From assembly GCF_001679785.1 (NCBI RefSeq), contig NZ_CP016291.1, positions 62,001 to 126,000 on the forward strand: 64,000 bases of DNA, read 5' to 3'. The translations under genes were made by a program, and so were the position numbers. This DNA is from Rhizobium leguminosarum. GTDB taxonomy: Bacteria; Pseudomonadota; Alphaproteobacteria; Rhizobiales; Rhizobiaceae. Below are positions 1 to 9,355 of this stretch, in pieces (the stretch's first letter is position 1; each line of letters begins with the position of its first letter). The notes under the pieces are model-generated. The model was given only the letters and a program-made list of their open reading frames with translations. It searched no databases and had not been told where the DNA came from.

Positions 1-209
1 CGCCTGCAATAAAGGACATGCTCCCCTATTTCGAGGCCAAGGACAAGACGACCCCGGCGCTGGAATTCGTTTCGCCGATCAAGGGACCGGCTCTCGAGCA
101 GATCACCGTCGAAGTCGGCTCCGGTATTCGCCAGCCGGCCGACGCGGCAAAACTCTATGACGACGACGTGCGCAAGCAGGCCAAGCAACTCGGCCTGCCC
201 AACTGGTAG
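1..209 (+). CDS. Sugar ABC transporter substrate-binding protein, C-terminal end (partial)
   Basis: The reading frame enters from the left edge and ends at a TAG at 207-209, giving about 68 residues. The visible tail (a PALEFVSPIKGPALEQIT stretch, then a run ending LGLPNW) looks like the C-terminal lobe of a periplasmic solute-binding protein. Two MalF/MalG-type permeases and a MalK-type ATPase follow directly, so it is inferred to be the periplasmic receptor of a carbohydrate importer. The signal peptide and most of the ligand-binding fold lie outside the window, so the substrate cannot be named. Confidence 0.7.
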   Translation, partial: PAIKDMLPYFEAKDKTTPALEFVSPIKGPALEQITVEVGSGIRQPADAAKLYDDDVRKQAKQLGLPNW

Positions 210-231
210 CGTTCTTTCGGGCCAGTCAGAG

Positions 232-252
232 CCTCGCTCTGCAAGAGCGAGG
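232..252 (+). other. Intercistronic stem-loop after the binding-protein gene
   Basis: CCTCGCTCT (232-240) and AGAGCGAGG (244-252) form a perfect 9-bp stem with a GCA loop and no following T-run. It lies between the binding-protein stop and the first permease start. Such hairpins commonly stabilise the upstream mRNA so that the receptor is made in excess over the membrane subunits; that role is inferred here. Confidence 0.6.
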
Positions 253-277
253 TTCCACCCGATCGAAAGAGGTAGTC

Positions 278-1156
278 ATGACCGAGACACGCCCCCGCTC
301 GCGCAAATCGCCCTACCCGCTGTGGTTTTTCATTCCGGCCGCAATCATCTACGGCGTGCTGTTTCTGGTTCCCACGGTATCCTCTCTCTGGTTCAGCCTC
401 ACACGCTGGGATCTTTCGACGGCCGAATTCATCGGGCTCGAAAACTTTCAGCAGTTCTTTTCCGAACCGTTTTTGGTCAAGGGACTGCTCAACACCCTGA
501 TCTACGCCGTGACGACATCCGGCCTGAAGACGGTCTGCGGGTTGCTGCTCGCCGTGCTGCTGACCAGCAATATTTTCGCCCGCGGCTTCCTGCGCACGCT
601 GGTCTTCTTTCCCGTCCTGGTCTCGACGATCGGCATCGGCATCACCTTCACGGTGATGATGCATCCGACCAGGGGCATCATTAATGTCACGCTCGAGACG
701 CTCGGCATTCCCGGCCCGGGATGGCTCACCAATCCGGCGCTGGCGCTTTTTTCGGTGGCTTTGGTCGATGTCTGGAAGGGTGTCGGCCTCGCCACCCTGA
801 TCTTCATCGCCGGGCTTGCCGCGATCAGCCCCGATTATTATGAGGCCGCGAGGATTGATGGCGCCACGCGTCTCCAGCAATTTTTCCGGATCACCCTGCC
901 GCTCGTGCGTCCCGCCACTGTCATCGTGGTGACATTGTCGCTGATTGGCGGGCTTCGATCCTTCGATCTGATATGGGCCATGACCCGCGGCGGGCCTGGT
1001 TTCTCCTCCGATGTGATCGCATCGGTCATCTATAAGCAATACCAGGCGGGTTTCTACGGTCTCTCGACGGCCGGAAACGTCATCCTGTTCGCGCTGATCG
1101 CCGTAATCATCCTGCCATTCACCCTGTGGTTCAACCGGCGCGAGGTCGAAGAATGA
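278..1156 (+). CDS. Sugar ABC transporter permease, MalF/UgpA type
   Basis: A 292-residue inner-membrane protein with about six hydrophobic segments, the first near residues 13-37. The binding-protein-dependent permease loop is visible at about residues 187-207 (YYEAARIDGA followed by ITLPLVRP), which docks to the ATPase. The start is preceded by AGAGG at the expected spacing. It overlaps the second permease by 4 bases (ATGA), so the two are translationally coupled. With its neighbours it forms a CUT1-type carbohydrate importer; the sugar is unknown. Confidence 0.9.
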   Translation: MTETRPRSRKSPYPLWFFIPAAIIYGVLFLVPTVSSLWFSLTRWDLSTAEFIGLENFQQFFSEPFLVKGLLNTLIYAVTTSGLKTVCGLLLAVLLTSNIFARGFLRTLVFFPVLVSTIGIGITFTVMMHPTRGIINVTLETLGIPGPGWLTNPALALFSVALVDVWKGVGLATLIFIAGLAAISPDYYEAARIDGATRLQQFFRITLPLVRPATVIVVTLSLIGGLRSFDLIWAMTRGGPGFSSDVIASVIYKQYQAGFYGLSTAGNVILFALIAVIILPFTLWFNRREVEE

Positions 1157-1980
1157 GAAGCGTCCGCCCTTACGTGACCGGCGCGATAGCCCTTGCGGTG
1201 GCGGCCGTCATCTTCGTCATGCCTTTCGTTTTCGTCGCTCTCCAGGCGGTCAAATCGAAATCCGAAGCCTCTCGCCTTGATTTCGAATTGCCCGAGCATT
1301 GGCTGTTCTGGGATAATCTGATCGCCGTCTTCAAGGCGCGCGACTACCAGCTCGCGCTCGCCTATTTCAACTCCACCCTGATCACCGTCGCCTCCGTCAC
1401 GATCCTGATCCTGCTGTCGGCAATGGTCGGATATGTGATGCAGCGCCGCAAGACCGTCTGGAACAGGGTGGCCTCCATTGCCCTGTTCATGGGTCTGATG
1501 ATGCCTCCAGCCGTCGTGCCCACCATCGGCCTCTTGCAGGAGATCGGTCTCTTCAAGACGATGACCGGGATGATCCTGATCCAGGTCGCCTATAATCTCT
1601 CGTTCTCGACCTTGCTCTACCGGTCGTTCATCTCGACCATACCGCGAGACCTCGACGAGGTGGCGCTGATCGACGGCGCCAAGCCCCGGCAGATCTTCTT
1701 CAGAGTGATCCTGCCGCTGCTGAAGCCGGTGACCGTCACCAACATCGTCGTGCAGTCGATCGCGATCTTCAACGATTTTACCAACCCGCTTTACTATCTT
1801 CCCGGCAAGGAGAACGTGACCGTGCAGCTGACGCTCTATAATTTCCAGAGCATGTATACGAGCCAGTACAATCTCCTCTTCATGAATATCCTCCTCGTGA
1901 CGATCCCGCCGCTGGTGGTCTTCATCTTCTTCAACCGGCAGATCGTCGCCGGCATGACATCAGGCGCAGTAAAAGGGTAA
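1153..1980 (+). CDS. Sugar ABC transporter permease, MalG/UgpE type
   Basis: Second membrane subunit of the importer, 275 residues. A longer upstream start (1126) exists, but ATG at 1153 overlaps the preceding stop as ATGA and is preferred. About six membrane segments are visible, with the coupling loop near residues 166-190 ([14 protein letters not shown], then ILPLLKP). It pairs with the upstream MalF-type subunit to form the channel and is followed after 4 bases by the ATPase gene. Confidence 0.9.
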   Translation: MRSVRPYVTGAIALAVAAVIFVMPFVFVALQAVKSKSEASRLDFELPEHWLFWDNLIAVFKARDYQLALAYFNSTLITVASVTILILLSAMVGYVMQRRKTVWNRVASIALFMGLMMPPAVVPTIGLLQEIGLFKTMTGMILIQVAYNLSFSTLLYRSFISTIPRDLDEVALIDGAKPRQIFFRVILPLLKPVTVTNIVVQSIAIFNDFTNPLYYLPGKENVTVQLTLYNFQSMYTSQYNLLFMNILLVTIPPLVVFIFFNRQIVAGMTSGAVKG

Positions 1981-1984
1981 CCGA

Positions 1985-2968
1985 ATGGCTGAGCTCACTC
2001 TCAAGCAGGTTCGCAAGAGCTTTGGCGCCCTTGAAGTTATCAAGGGGATCGATCTGGAGGTTGCCTCCGGCGAGTTCGTCGTTTTCGTCGGCCCGTCGGG
2101 ATGCGGAAAGTCGACGCTGCTGCGGATCATCGCCGGCCTGGAGGAAACGACATCGGGCACGCTGGCCATCGGCGGCAAGGACGTGACATATGCCGAACCC
2201 TCCGAGCGCGGCATTGCCATGGTGTTCCAGAGCTACGCGCTCTACCCGCACATGACCGTGGCAGAGAATATCGGCTTCGGCCTTTCACTCGCCCGCCGCC
2301 CGAAGGCGGAAATCGCCGCCAAGGTTGCGGCGACGGCTGAAACCCTGCAGCTCACCCAGCTGCTGGAGAGAAAGCCGAAAGCACTCTCCGGCGGCCAGAG
2401 GCAGCGCGTCGCCATCGGCCGCGCGATCATCCGCGATCCCAAGGTCTTCCTGTTCGACGAGCCGCTCTCCAATCTCGACGCTTCGCTCAGAGCCCAGATG
2501 CGCCTTGAGATCGCCGATCTGCACGCCCGCCTGAAATCGACGATGATCTATGTCACCCACGACCAGGTCGAAGCGATGACGATGGCGGACAAGATCGTTG
2601 TCCTAAACGGCGGCGCGGTCGAACAGATCGGCGGCCCGATGGAACTCTACCGCAATCCCGCAACGCCATTCGTCGCCGGCTTCATCGGCAGCCCGAAGAT
2701 GAACCTCTATGGCGGCGAGATAGCGCGGCGATTGCACTGCACGACCTATGGCATCCGCCCCGAACATATCAGGCTTTCGGAAAGTGTCGGGCAATGGCAG
2801 GGCAGGATCCGGCATCTCGAGCGGCTTGGCGCCGACGCGATCCTCTACCTCGACGTCCCCGAACTCGGCGAGATGGTGGTGCGCGCCGAAGGCGAGACGC
2901 CGTTTGCGCCTGGAATGACGGTCTGGGCAAATCCGGTCGAAGGAGCGGAACATCGGTTCCGAAGCTAA
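1985..2968 (+). CDS. Sugar ABC transporter ATP-binding protein, MalK/UgpC type
   Basis: Cytoplasmic ATPase energising the adjacent importer. Walker [10 protein letters not shown] is near residue 36, the signature LSGGQRQR near 134 and Walker B VFLFDEP near 154, followed by the switch region [10 protein letters not shown]. At 327 residues it is slightly shorter than typical MalK proteins (about 360), with the difference in the C-terminal TOBE-like regulatory part. It is the last gene of the operon and converges on vapC. Confidence 0.9.
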   Translation: MAELTLKQVRKSFGALEVIKGIDLEVASGEFVVFVGPSGCGKSTLLRIIAGLEETTSGTLAIGGKDVTYAEPSERGIAMVFQSYALYPHMTVAENIGFGLSLARRPKAEIAAKVAATAETLQLTQLLERKPKALSGGQRQRVAIGRAIIRDPKVFLFDEPLSNLDASLRAQMRLEIADLHARLKSTMIYVTHDQVEAMTMADKIVVLNGGAVEQIGGPMELYRNPATPFVAGFIGSPKMNLYGGEIARRLHCTTYGIRPEHIRLSESVGQWQGRIRHLERLGADAILYLDVPELGEMVVRAEGETPFAPGMTVWANPVEGAEHRFRS

Positions 2969-3005
2969 CGCCCGCCCGCCGTCTCGCTCATGAGCCTGCG
3001 GAATT

Positions 3006-3404
3006 TCAGGCGAGAAGACGCGCGGGTTGGCCTTGGCGGACTACCAGTTCGACCGCCTGCTTGTCGAAAGATACGAAGCTCTCGCCGCCAAGCCATGCTC
3101 CTTCGTGGGCAATCACGCCATCTGCGAAATCGCCACCCGCCTCCAGCATGGCCAGGCCCGCTTCGACCGCAGGACGGTTCATCGCCACGTTGCCGGCGTT
3201 GAGCAGGTCGTGGATCGTCTGTGAAACATCTTCCCTTGATAGCCTGGCTCCTCGACGCAGTATCCAGGCCAGTTCACATAAGCTCGGCAGGGAAACCGCG
3301 ATCAGCGATGCTTCCTTGAGGAGCTTTGCCGCTGCCCCTCCCTGCTCAGCATCATCCTGCAGGACGGCTCGAGCGAGAATGTTGGTATCGACTGAAACTT
3401 TCAT
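3006..3404 (-). CDS. vapC: VapC-family PIN-domain ribonuclease toxin
   Basis: A 132-residue PIN-domain protein. Acidic residues expected at the metal-dependent RNase site are visible: the N-terminal VDTNIL, CELAW near residue 44, GDFADGVIA near 93 and FVSFD near 112. VapC toxins cleave RNA, often initiator tRNA, and are neutralised by the cognate VapB. The gene overlaps the preceding antitoxin gene by 4 bases, the standard type II order. It sits between two importer loci. Confidence 0.88.
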   Translation of the reverse strand: MKVSVDTNILARAVLQDDAEQGGAAAKLLKEASLIAVSLPSLCELAWILRRGARLSREDVSQTIHDLLNAGNVAMNRPAVEAGLAMLEAGGDFADGVIAHEGAWLGGESFVSFDKQAVELVVRQGQPARLLA

Positions 3405-3652
3405 TCTTCGCCGGCCCAGCCCGAAGCCGCGATTTCGTTCATCTCTTCGATGGTCAACGGCTTTTTCATCTTGCCAGCATGCCGACCGATAAAGTCGTCG
3501 ATTGTCCCCGTTGGACGAGCAGCCCTTACCCGCAGCTCGCCCCCAGGCAGCTTGTCGAATTCGATCCGCTCCCCCGGTTTGACCCCAAGGTGCGTCAGCA
3601 AATCCCGTCTCAGCGTGATCTGCCCTTTCATTGTGACGGCAAGGGAAGCCAT
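3401..3652 (-). CDS. vapB: AbrB/SpoVT-type antitoxin (VapB-like)
   Basis: An 83-residue protein starting MASLAVTMKGQITLRRD, a swapped-hairpin AbrB DNA-binding domain (residues about 3-48), with a C-terminal tail that should wrap the toxin. A longer frame begins at 3709, but ATG at 3652 is preceded by AGGAGA at good spacing and matches the family N-terminus. The complex with VapC is expected to bind and repress its own promoter. Confidence 0.85.
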   Translation of the reverse strand: MASLAVTMKGQITLRRDLLTHLGVKPGERIEFDKLPGGELRVRAARPTGTIDDFIGRHAGKMKKPLTIEEMNEIAASGWAGEE

Positions 3653-3705
3653 GGAAAATCTCCTATCTCCAACCAATACAAAAGTAATGGAATTTTTCCT
3701 TACAT

Positions 3706-4217
3706 TCAAGGTTCGCGTGATACGGACTTTGCCTTCGCTTTGCCTTCACCGGCCTTGTTCGTGCGTGGCTCACTCCAACCGAAGAAAGAGGCCCGATAAG
3801 GCCCTTCTTTGAACCGGTCGGGACGCAGGGGCGTCAGATCGACCGCCGGGCGCTGTCCGACCAGCTGGGAAACGAGATAGCCGGTCAAAGCCGACAGCGT
3901 CAGTTGCGGCAGGTATCTCCAGACGATCGCCAGGGGACCGAGCGGATTGAGCAGCATGCCCGGCACACGCCAGATGACGCCCGGCGTCGCGACGGGAACG
4001 ACGCCGTGCGGCGCAAAGGTGCAGGCATTTCCATAGGAGCAGGCCTGCCGGTAGGATGCATCACCAAGGGCGGCGCCGGATCGATGATCGTGACCTGGTG
4101 CCCCATTCTTTGCAGCCAAAGGGCCGTGCAGAGGCCGACCAATCCGGCACCGACCACAGCCACATGCCGGCGCTCGGCGTCGGGCAAGGGCTGAAGGTCG
4201 GGCAGCGGCGTGTTCAT
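3706..4217 (-). pseudogene. Decayed FAD-dependent D-amino-acid oxidase/dehydrogenase (DadA-like)
   Basis: The frame opening at 4217 begins with a Rossmann FAD motif (VAVVGAGLVGLCTALWL) and runs to a PAPPL stretch. The family sequence then continues in a different frame (GDASYRQACSYGNA, then PGMLLNPLGPLAIVWRYL), so about one base is missing near 4060. After roughly 95 residues this jumps to what looks like the family C-terminus (VGQRPAVDLTPLRPDRF), so several hundred bases of the usual ~410-residue gene are deleted. It begins 3 bases after the MocR regulator gene and was probably its operon partner in amine or amino-acid oxidation. Confidence 0.8.
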
Positions 4218-4220
4218 CGC

Positions 4221-5618
4221 CTAGACCAAGCCTGCCAGAGCGCGGGGACGATCGTTCAGCGTGGCGGCAATGATGCGCAGCGCCGTTGCAAGCTCATCAC
4301 GCGACGATGCGCAGCCGACATTGACGCGAACGGCATGCTCGACCGGCTGACGGTCGCAGGCAAAGGCGGTGGCAGCCATGACGGCAACGCCATGGGCGCG
4401 CAGATTGGCGGCAAAATCCTCGCATCGCCATGGCGCCGGCAGCCTCAGCCATAAAAACATGCAGCGCGGATCGGCGGAGAAGGAATGGCCGGCAAGGATC
4501 GTCGTGACGATCGCGTGGCGTGCGCGTAGCTCCGCAAGCTGAGCCTTCAGGATCGCTTCGGCCGTGCCGTCCTCCAGCCAGCGGGTCGCAAGCAGCAACG
4601 GCAGCGGAGAGGGCATCCAGGCGGTCGTGCGAACCGCCTCGGCAGACAGCAGCGCCCGCCCGGGCGGGCAGGAGAGATAACCGACGCGCAGCCCCGGCGC
4701 CAGCGCCTTGGAGAGCGCCGATATATGATAGGTTCTGGTCGGCGCAAGCGTGATCAAGGCGCTTGCTCGGGTCCCGAGCATCGGTCCATAGACATCGTCC
4801 TCGATGATGACGAGATCGTGCTTTTCCGCAACATCGACCAGTTCGCACCGGCGAGCCTCGCTCATGGTGACGACGGTCGGATTGTGCATCGAGGGAACCG
4901 TGAAGACGGCGCGCACGGTCTCCCGGCGGCAGATATCGTCGAGCTCCGCCGCCGACATGCCCTGATCGTCACTTCCAATGCCGATGATGCGGAAGCGGAA
5001 CATTTGGGCAAGCGCGATCAGGCCGTAATAGGTCAGCCGATCGCAGACGATGGTGTCGCCGGGCTCTATCAGGCTGCTGATCACCGCCAGCAAAGCGTGC
5101 TGGGCGCCGCTGGTGACCACGATATCGTCTTCGGACGGATCGAAGCCGTTGAGCGATATCCATTTTCTCGCCGCGTGGCGTGCCCAGGCCGGCCCTTCCG
5201 GCGGCTGGTATTCCTGCATCTGGCGAAAGCGCCGGTCGGATGACAGGTCAGGCAAAGACTGCGCCAAGCGCTGCTGGAAATCGTCGACGGCCGGCCGGTT
5301 GACCGTCAGATCGATGATACCGGCCGGGCTCGCTGCCCGGTCAACCCGCGGCATGGCGCCGTCGCCGATGACGATCGTGCCGCGCCGGGTGCTGCCCATC
5401 ACAAGGTTGAGGTTTTGCAATTCGCGGTAGGCGCGCGTGACTGTGGAGACGTTGAGCGACCGCTCCCGCGCGAGGTCGCGTTGCGGTGGGAGCTGGCTGC
5501 CGGGGGGCAAGGCGCCCGAGCGGATCCTCGCCTCGAGCTCGTTTGCGAGCTCCAGATAGGCCGGTATCCGCGTTTCCCGCTCCTGATTTGTCCGGGTCAC
5601 TTCCGATCTTTCAGACAT
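4221..5618 (-). CDS. MocR-type transcriptional regulator (GntR helix-turn-helix fused to aminotransferase-like domain)
   Basis: 465 residues: a GntR winged helix-turn-helix (about 15-85, including LPPQRDLARERSLNVSTVTRAYREL) joined to a fold-type I aminotransferase domain (about 110-460). The PLP lysine motif SALSKALAPGLRVGYL and the substrate-loop region VVTSGAQHAL are visible. MocR proteins bind PLP and regulate neighbouring amine, amino-acid or vitamin B6 genes. ATG at 5618 is preferred over 5648 because AGGA lies just upstream. It diverges from a polyamine-type importer and ridA, its likely targets, across a 238-base gap. Confidence 0.9.
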   Translation of the reverse strand: MSERSEVTRTNQERETRIPAYLELANELEARIRSGALPPGSQLPPQRDLARERSLNVSTVTRAYRELQNLNLVMGSTRRGTIVIGDGAMPRVDRAASPAGIIDLTVNRPAVDDFQQRLAQSLPDLSSDRRFRQMQEYQPPEGPAWARHAARKWISLNGFDPSEDDIVVTSGAQHALLAVISSLIEPGDTIVCDRLTYYGLIALAQMFRFRIIGIGSDDQGMSAAELDDICRRETVRAVFTVPSMHNPTVVTMSEARRCELVDVAEKHDLVIIEDDVYGPMLGTRASALITLAPTRTYHISALSKALAPGLRVGYLSCPPGRALLSAEAVRTTAWMPSPLPLLLATRWLEDGTAEAILKAQLAELRARHAIVTTILAGHSFSADPRCMFLWLRLPAPWRCEDFAANLRAHGVAVMAATAFACDRQPVEHAVRVNVGCASSRDELATALRIIAATLNDRPRALAGLV

Positions 5619-5770
5619 ACAATTCCTGTAACAGGGTCCAACATCCATAAGCTAGGCGTAGCGCATTTAAGCGCAGATCCCGCGATTCAGCATGGTTTTG
5701 TGCGACATAGCATGCTTTTCCAGTGTTTTCGAGATCTGCAGCTGCCACCATACAAAATTATTTGTGTGGC

Positions 5771-5800
5771 TTGACAAGCAGAAATAGACCGAGACAATAT
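5771..5800 (+). promoter_or_regulatory. Predicted sigma70-type promoter of the polyamine-type importer operon
   Basis: TTGACA at 5771-5776 is followed after 18 bases by CAATAT (5795-5800), 57 bases before the ATPase start. The remaining 5619-5770 stretch is AT-richer than its surroundings and contains two partly similar AGCATG-TTTT segments (near 5690 and 5709), which could be MocR sites. That assignment is inference only. Confidence 0.45.
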
Positions 5801-5856
5801 AACCTCGCATCGAGACAAAGAGGCAGGGACCCGGCCGATGCAAACAGGAGGACTTC

Positions 5857-6939
5857 ATGAGCGAGCGCTTCATTGCTTTCGAAGGCGTGCGTAAATCCTA
5901 TGACGGCGTCAGCTATGTCGTGCGCGGCCTGGACCTCGACGTCGCCAAAGGGGAATTTCTGACCCTTCTCGGTCCGTCCGGATCCGGCAAGACCACGACG
6001 CTGATGATGCTGGCCGGTTTCGAGGCGCCGACCGACGGGACAATCACCCTTGCCGACAACAGGATCGACAGCGTTCCGCCGCATCGCCGCAATATCGGTG
6101 TGGTCTTCCAGAATTACGCGCTCTTCCCGCATATGACCGTCGGCGAGAACGTCGCCTTCCCGCTGAAAATGCGCCGGCTCGGCAAGGCTGAGATCACTGA
6201 GAGGGTGCGCCGCGCGCTTGACATGGTGCGTATGGCGAGCTTCGAAACGCGGCGGCCCAACCAGCTTTCCGGCGGACAGCAGCAGCGCATCGCGCTCGCT
6301 CGCGCCCTCGTCTTCGAGCCGCAGCTCGTGCTGATGGACGAGCCGCTCGGTGCGCTCGACAAGCAGCTTCGCGAACAGATGCAGCTTGAGATCAAGCACC
6401 TGCATGCCCGCCTCGGCATCAACGTCGTCTACGTCACCCACGACCAGAGCGAGGCGCTGACCATGTCGGATCGGGTCGGCGTGTTCAATGACGGCATCCT
6501 GCAGCAGATCGCGCCGCCGCATGCGCTCTACGAGACGCCGGCAAACCCCTTCGTCGCAACCTTCATCGGCGAGAACAATGCGATATCAGGCGAAGTCGTC
6601 GCGATCGAAAATGCCCTCTGCCGAATTCGCGCGCCCGATGGTTCGATCATTACCGGCCATGCCGGAGAAGGATTGAAGCAAGGCGCGCGGGCAACGCTGG
6701 TGTTGCGGCCCGAGCGGATTCAGCCGGCGCCCGCAGCGGAGGTTCCCAACCGGTTCACCGCGACGCTCAAGGAAATCATCTATCACGGCGACCATGTCAG
6801 GTTGCGCGTCTCGGCCTGCGGCTGCGACGACATCTTCATCAAAGTCGCCGCGGCTCAGGACATTCCGGTTCAGTCGCTAGGCTCCACTGCCGTCATCGGC
6901 TGGGCGCCGGAGGATTGCCGCGCGCTCGCGCTCTCCTGA
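5857..6939 (+). CDS. Polyamine-type ABC transporter ATP-binding protein (PotA-like)
   Basis: A 360-residue ABC ATPase with Walker A GPSGSGKT near residue 39, signature LSGGQQQR near 137, Walker B LVLMDEPLGALD and a C-terminal TOBE-type domain (about 280-355). An AGGAGG ribosome site precedes the ATG. It leads an operon with a PotD-like receptor, PotB/PotC-type permeases and ridA. With the MocR regulator and the oxidase remnant, this points to uptake of an amine or amino-acid-like compound; the exact substrate is not evident. Confidence 0.9.
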   Translation: MSERFIAFEGVRKSYDGVSYVVRGLDLDVAKGEFLTLLGPSGSGKTTTLMMLAGFEAPTDGTITLADNRIDSVPPHRRNIGVVFQNYALFPHMTVGENVAFPLKMRRLGKAEITERVRRALDMVRMASFETRRPNQLSGGQQQRIALARALVFEPQLVLMDEPLGALDKQLREQMQLEIKHLHARLGINVVYVTHDQSEALTMSDRVGVFNDGILQQIAPPHALYETPANPFVATFIGENNAISGEVVAIENALCRIRAPDGSIITGHAGEGLKQGARATLVLRPERIQPAPAAEVPNRFTATLKEIIYHGDHVRLRVSACGCDDIFIKVAAAQDIPVQSLGSTAVIGWAPEDCRALALS

Positions 6940-6987
6940 CCGGGCGCTCATTCTTTCGCAAACGCAGCAACAAAAAGGGGAACCACC

Positions 6988-8037
6988 ATGATGCGTTTAA
7001 ACTGCATGCTTCTCAGTTCCGTCATGACTCTTGCCATCGCAGGAGCGGCATTTGCCGAGGATACGCTGACCGTCACATCCTGGGGCGGCGCCTATACGAA
7101 GAGCCAGGAGGAGGCCTTTTTCAAGCCCTTTGCCAAGGAAACCAGCGCCAAGATCCTCCAGGATGAATGGGACGGTTCCACCGCCAAGCTGAAGGGCATG
7201 GTCGAAACAGGCCAAGTGACCTGGGATGTCGTCGATGTCGAACCCAGCCATGCGTTGCAAGGCTGCGACGAAGGTTGGCTCGAAACGATCGACTATTCGA
7301 AGCTCGGCGGCAAGGACGCCTTCATCGACGGCGCGGCGATGGATTGCGCCGTCGCGACGATCGTCTTCGGCACCATCTATGCTTATGATGCCGCCAAGTT
7401 CCCGAATGGCGGGCCAACGACCATGGCCGATCTGTTCGACACGGCCAAGTTCCCCGGGCCGCGCGCCTTGCGCAAGTCGCCGAAGACCACGCTGGAATTC
7501 GCGCTGATTGCCGACGGCGTCAAACCCGCCGAGGTTTACGATGTGCTCGGCACGCCGGAGGGCGTCGACCGCGCCTTCAAGAAGCTCGACACGATCAAGA
7601 AGGATGTGAAGGTCTGGTGGACGGCGGGCGCGCAGCCGCCGCAGCTTCTCGCCGACGGCGAAGTGGTGATGACCACCGCATGGAACGGCCGCATCTACGA
7701 TGCCGTCAAGAACAGCGGCAAGAACTTCAAGATCGTCTGGGACGGCCAGGGAATGGACTTCAATCTCTGGGCCGAGCCGAAAGGCTCGAAGAACAAGGAA
7801 CTGGCGGACAAATTCGTCGCCTTCACCGTCAATCCCGACGTGATGGCGCAGCAGTCCAAATATATCTCCTATGGCCCGACCCTGAAAGCGGCCATCGCGA
7901 AGGTTCCGCCGGATATTCTCGTCGATCTGCCGACGGCGCCTGAAAATACGAAGAACGCCTTTGTCGTCTCCTCCGAGTTCTGGGCCGATCATGATGAGGA
8001 GTTGACTGAACGCTTCAACAAGTGGCTCGCACAGTAA
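6988..8037 (+). CDS. Polyamine-type ABC transporter substrate-binding protein (PotD-like)
   Basis: 349 residues with a signal peptide (MMRLNCMLLSSVMTLAIAG, cleavage near AFA-ED at about residue 24). The mature start LTVTSWGGAYTKSQEEAFFKP and the later MTTAWNGRIYDAV are typical of the spermidine/putrescine-binding family. It should act in the periplasm and deliver ligand to the downstream permeases. A GGGG-type ribosome site precedes the start, and a strong hairpin follows the stop, consistent with differential expression. Confidence 0.9.
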   Translation: MMRLNCMLLSSVMTLAIAGAAFAEDTLTVTSWGGAYTKSQEEAFFKPFAKETSAKILQDEWDGSTAKLKGMVETGQVTWDVVDVEPSHALQGCDEGWLETIDYSKLGGKDAFIDGAAMDCAVATIVFGTIYAYDAAKFPNGGPTTMADLFDTAKFPGPRALRKSPKTTLEFALIADGVKPAEVYDVLGTPEGVDRAFKKLDTIKKDVKVWWTAGAQPPQLLADGEVVMTTAWNGRIYDAVKNSGKNFKIVWDGQGMDFNLWAEPKGSKNKELADKFVAFTVNPDVMAQQSKYISYGPTLKAAIAKVPPDILVDLPTAPENTKNAFVVSSEFWADHDEELTERFNKWLAQ

Positions 8038-8043
8038 CCTCTC

Positions 8044-8077
8044 GGGCGGGCGAGTGTCCCCCTGGCTTCGCCCGCCC
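8044..8077 (+). other. Intercistronic stem-loop after the PotD-like gene
   Basis: GGGCGGGCGA (8044-8053) and TCGCCCGCCC (8068-8077) form a perfect 10-bp stem with a 14-base loop. There is no U-run, so it is more likely an mRNA-stabilising or partial attenuation element than a full terminator. Confidence 0.6.
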
Positions 8078-8098
8078 CTCCTCAGGAAGGCATGAGCG

Positions 8099-9355
8099 AT
8101 GGTGATCGCGACAATGAATGACGGTGACGAGGCAAGGATTGCTGATCGCACGCGGGTGAAAAGGCTCGGCAGTGCGAAAAGCAAGGCGCAGCTGAGAGCG
8201 CTGCTGCTGATCGCGCCTCTGTTGATCTTCCTGCTGCTCGTCTTCGTCCTGCCCATTGCCGTGTTGTTGACACGCGCGGTCGACAACAGGGCGGCCTCCG
8301 CCGCCCTGCCCTACACGTTGTCGGCCCTTTCCGCCTGGGATGAAGAATCCGCGCCCGACGAAGCGCTGTTTGCCGCCTTTGCCACCGATCTGAAGCAATC
8401 GCCCCGCGACCAGATCGCCGAAGTGGCCAAGCGTCTCAACTATTACGAGACGGGCATGCGCTCGATGCTGTTGAAAACCGCTCGTACGATCCGCAACGCG
8501 AAGCCGCCCTACAACGCCGCCTTCGTTGCCATCGATCCCAAGTGGGAGACCCCGCACTACTGGACGCTCATCAAGAATGCCTCGCCGCCCTTCACCGACT
8601 ATTACCTGCTCGCCTCGCTCGACCTGGAGCGCGACGCGTCGGGCGCCATCGGCAGGGTCTCGGCAGAGAATGCGGTGCATGTCGATGTCCTGATCCGCAC
8701 ATTCGTCGTCAGCGCTTCGGTGATTGTGATCTGCCTGTTTCTCGGCTATCCCCTCGCCGCGCTGATCGCCCGGTCGAAAGGGGCGGTTGCCAATGCGCTG
8801 CTGATCCTGGTCCTCCTGCCGTTCTGGACCTCGCTTCTGGTGCGTACCAGCGCCTGGGTCGTCCTGCTGCAGGGACGCGGCGTGATCAACTCGGCGCTCA
8901 TCTGGTTGGGCCTGGTCGATCCCGCACATCCCCTCGACCTGATCTACAATCGCATCGGCGTGCTGATCGCCATGACCCATATTCTGCTGCCCTTCATGGT
9001 GCTGCCGATCTACAGTGTCATGAAGAGCATACCTCCGGTCTATTTGCGTGCCGCCTCGTCGCTTGGCGCGCCGCCGATGTCGGCCTTCTTGCGCATATAC
9101 CTGCCGATGAGCATGCCTGGTGTCAGCGCCGGCGGGCTGCTCGTCTTCATCCTGGCGTTTGGTTATTACATCACCCCGGCTCTGGTCGGCGGGCCGGGAG
9201 ACCAGATGGTCAGCTATTTCATCGCCTATTACTCCAATCAGGTCACCAACTGGGGCATGGCGGCGGCTTTGAGCACGATCCTGTTGGTGGCGGTGCTGAT
9301 CCTCTATGCCGTCTACAATCGCATTGTCGGCATCGACAGGCTGAGGATAGGCTGA
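8099..9355 (+). CDS. Polyamine-type ABC transporter permease (PotB-like) with extracytoplasmic insertion
   Basis: A 418-residue permease, longer than the usual ~290. After an N-terminal membrane segment (about residues 35-60), a hydrophilic stretch of roughly 120 residues rich in charged and Ala/Ser positions precedes the five-segment core that begins near residue 200. The coupling loop AASSLGAPPMSAFLRIYLP is near residue 318. AGGAAGG precedes ATG 8099; ATG 8114 is an alternative. It overlaps the next permease start (ATG within CTGATGA). The insertion probably lies in the periplasm. Confidence 0.88.
   Translation: MVIATMNDGDEARIADRTRVKRLGSAKSKAQLRALLLIAPLLIFLLLVFVLPIAVLLTRAVDNRAASAALPYTLSALSAWDEESAPDEALFAAFATDLKQSPRDQIAEVAKRLNYYETGMRSMLLKTARTIRNAKPPYNAAFVAIDPKWETPHYWTLIKNASPPFTDYYLLASLDLERDASGAIGRVSAENAVHVDVLIRTFVVSASVIVICLFLGYPLAALIARSKGAVANALLILVLLPFWTSLLVRTSAWVVLLQGRGVINSALIWLGLVDPAHPLDLIYNRIGVLIAMTHILLPFMVLPIYSVMKSIPPVYLRAASSLGAPPMSAFLRIYLPMSMPGVSAGGLLVFILAFGYYITPALVGGPGDQMVSYFIAYYSNQVTNWGMAAALSTILLVAVLILYAVYNRIVGIDRLRIG

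Noticed and set aside
6997..8286. 429-residue minus-strand frame over the PotD-like gene
   Set aside because: Antisense shadow with low-complexity charged composition; the plus-strand gene has a signal peptide and family motifs.
8542..9354. Long open plus-strand frame running into the PotC-like permease frame (8542-10176)
   Set aside because: The part before 9355 is Arg/Pro/Ala-rich with no membrane or family motifs and overlaps the PotB-like gene; only the segment from ATG 9355 is real.
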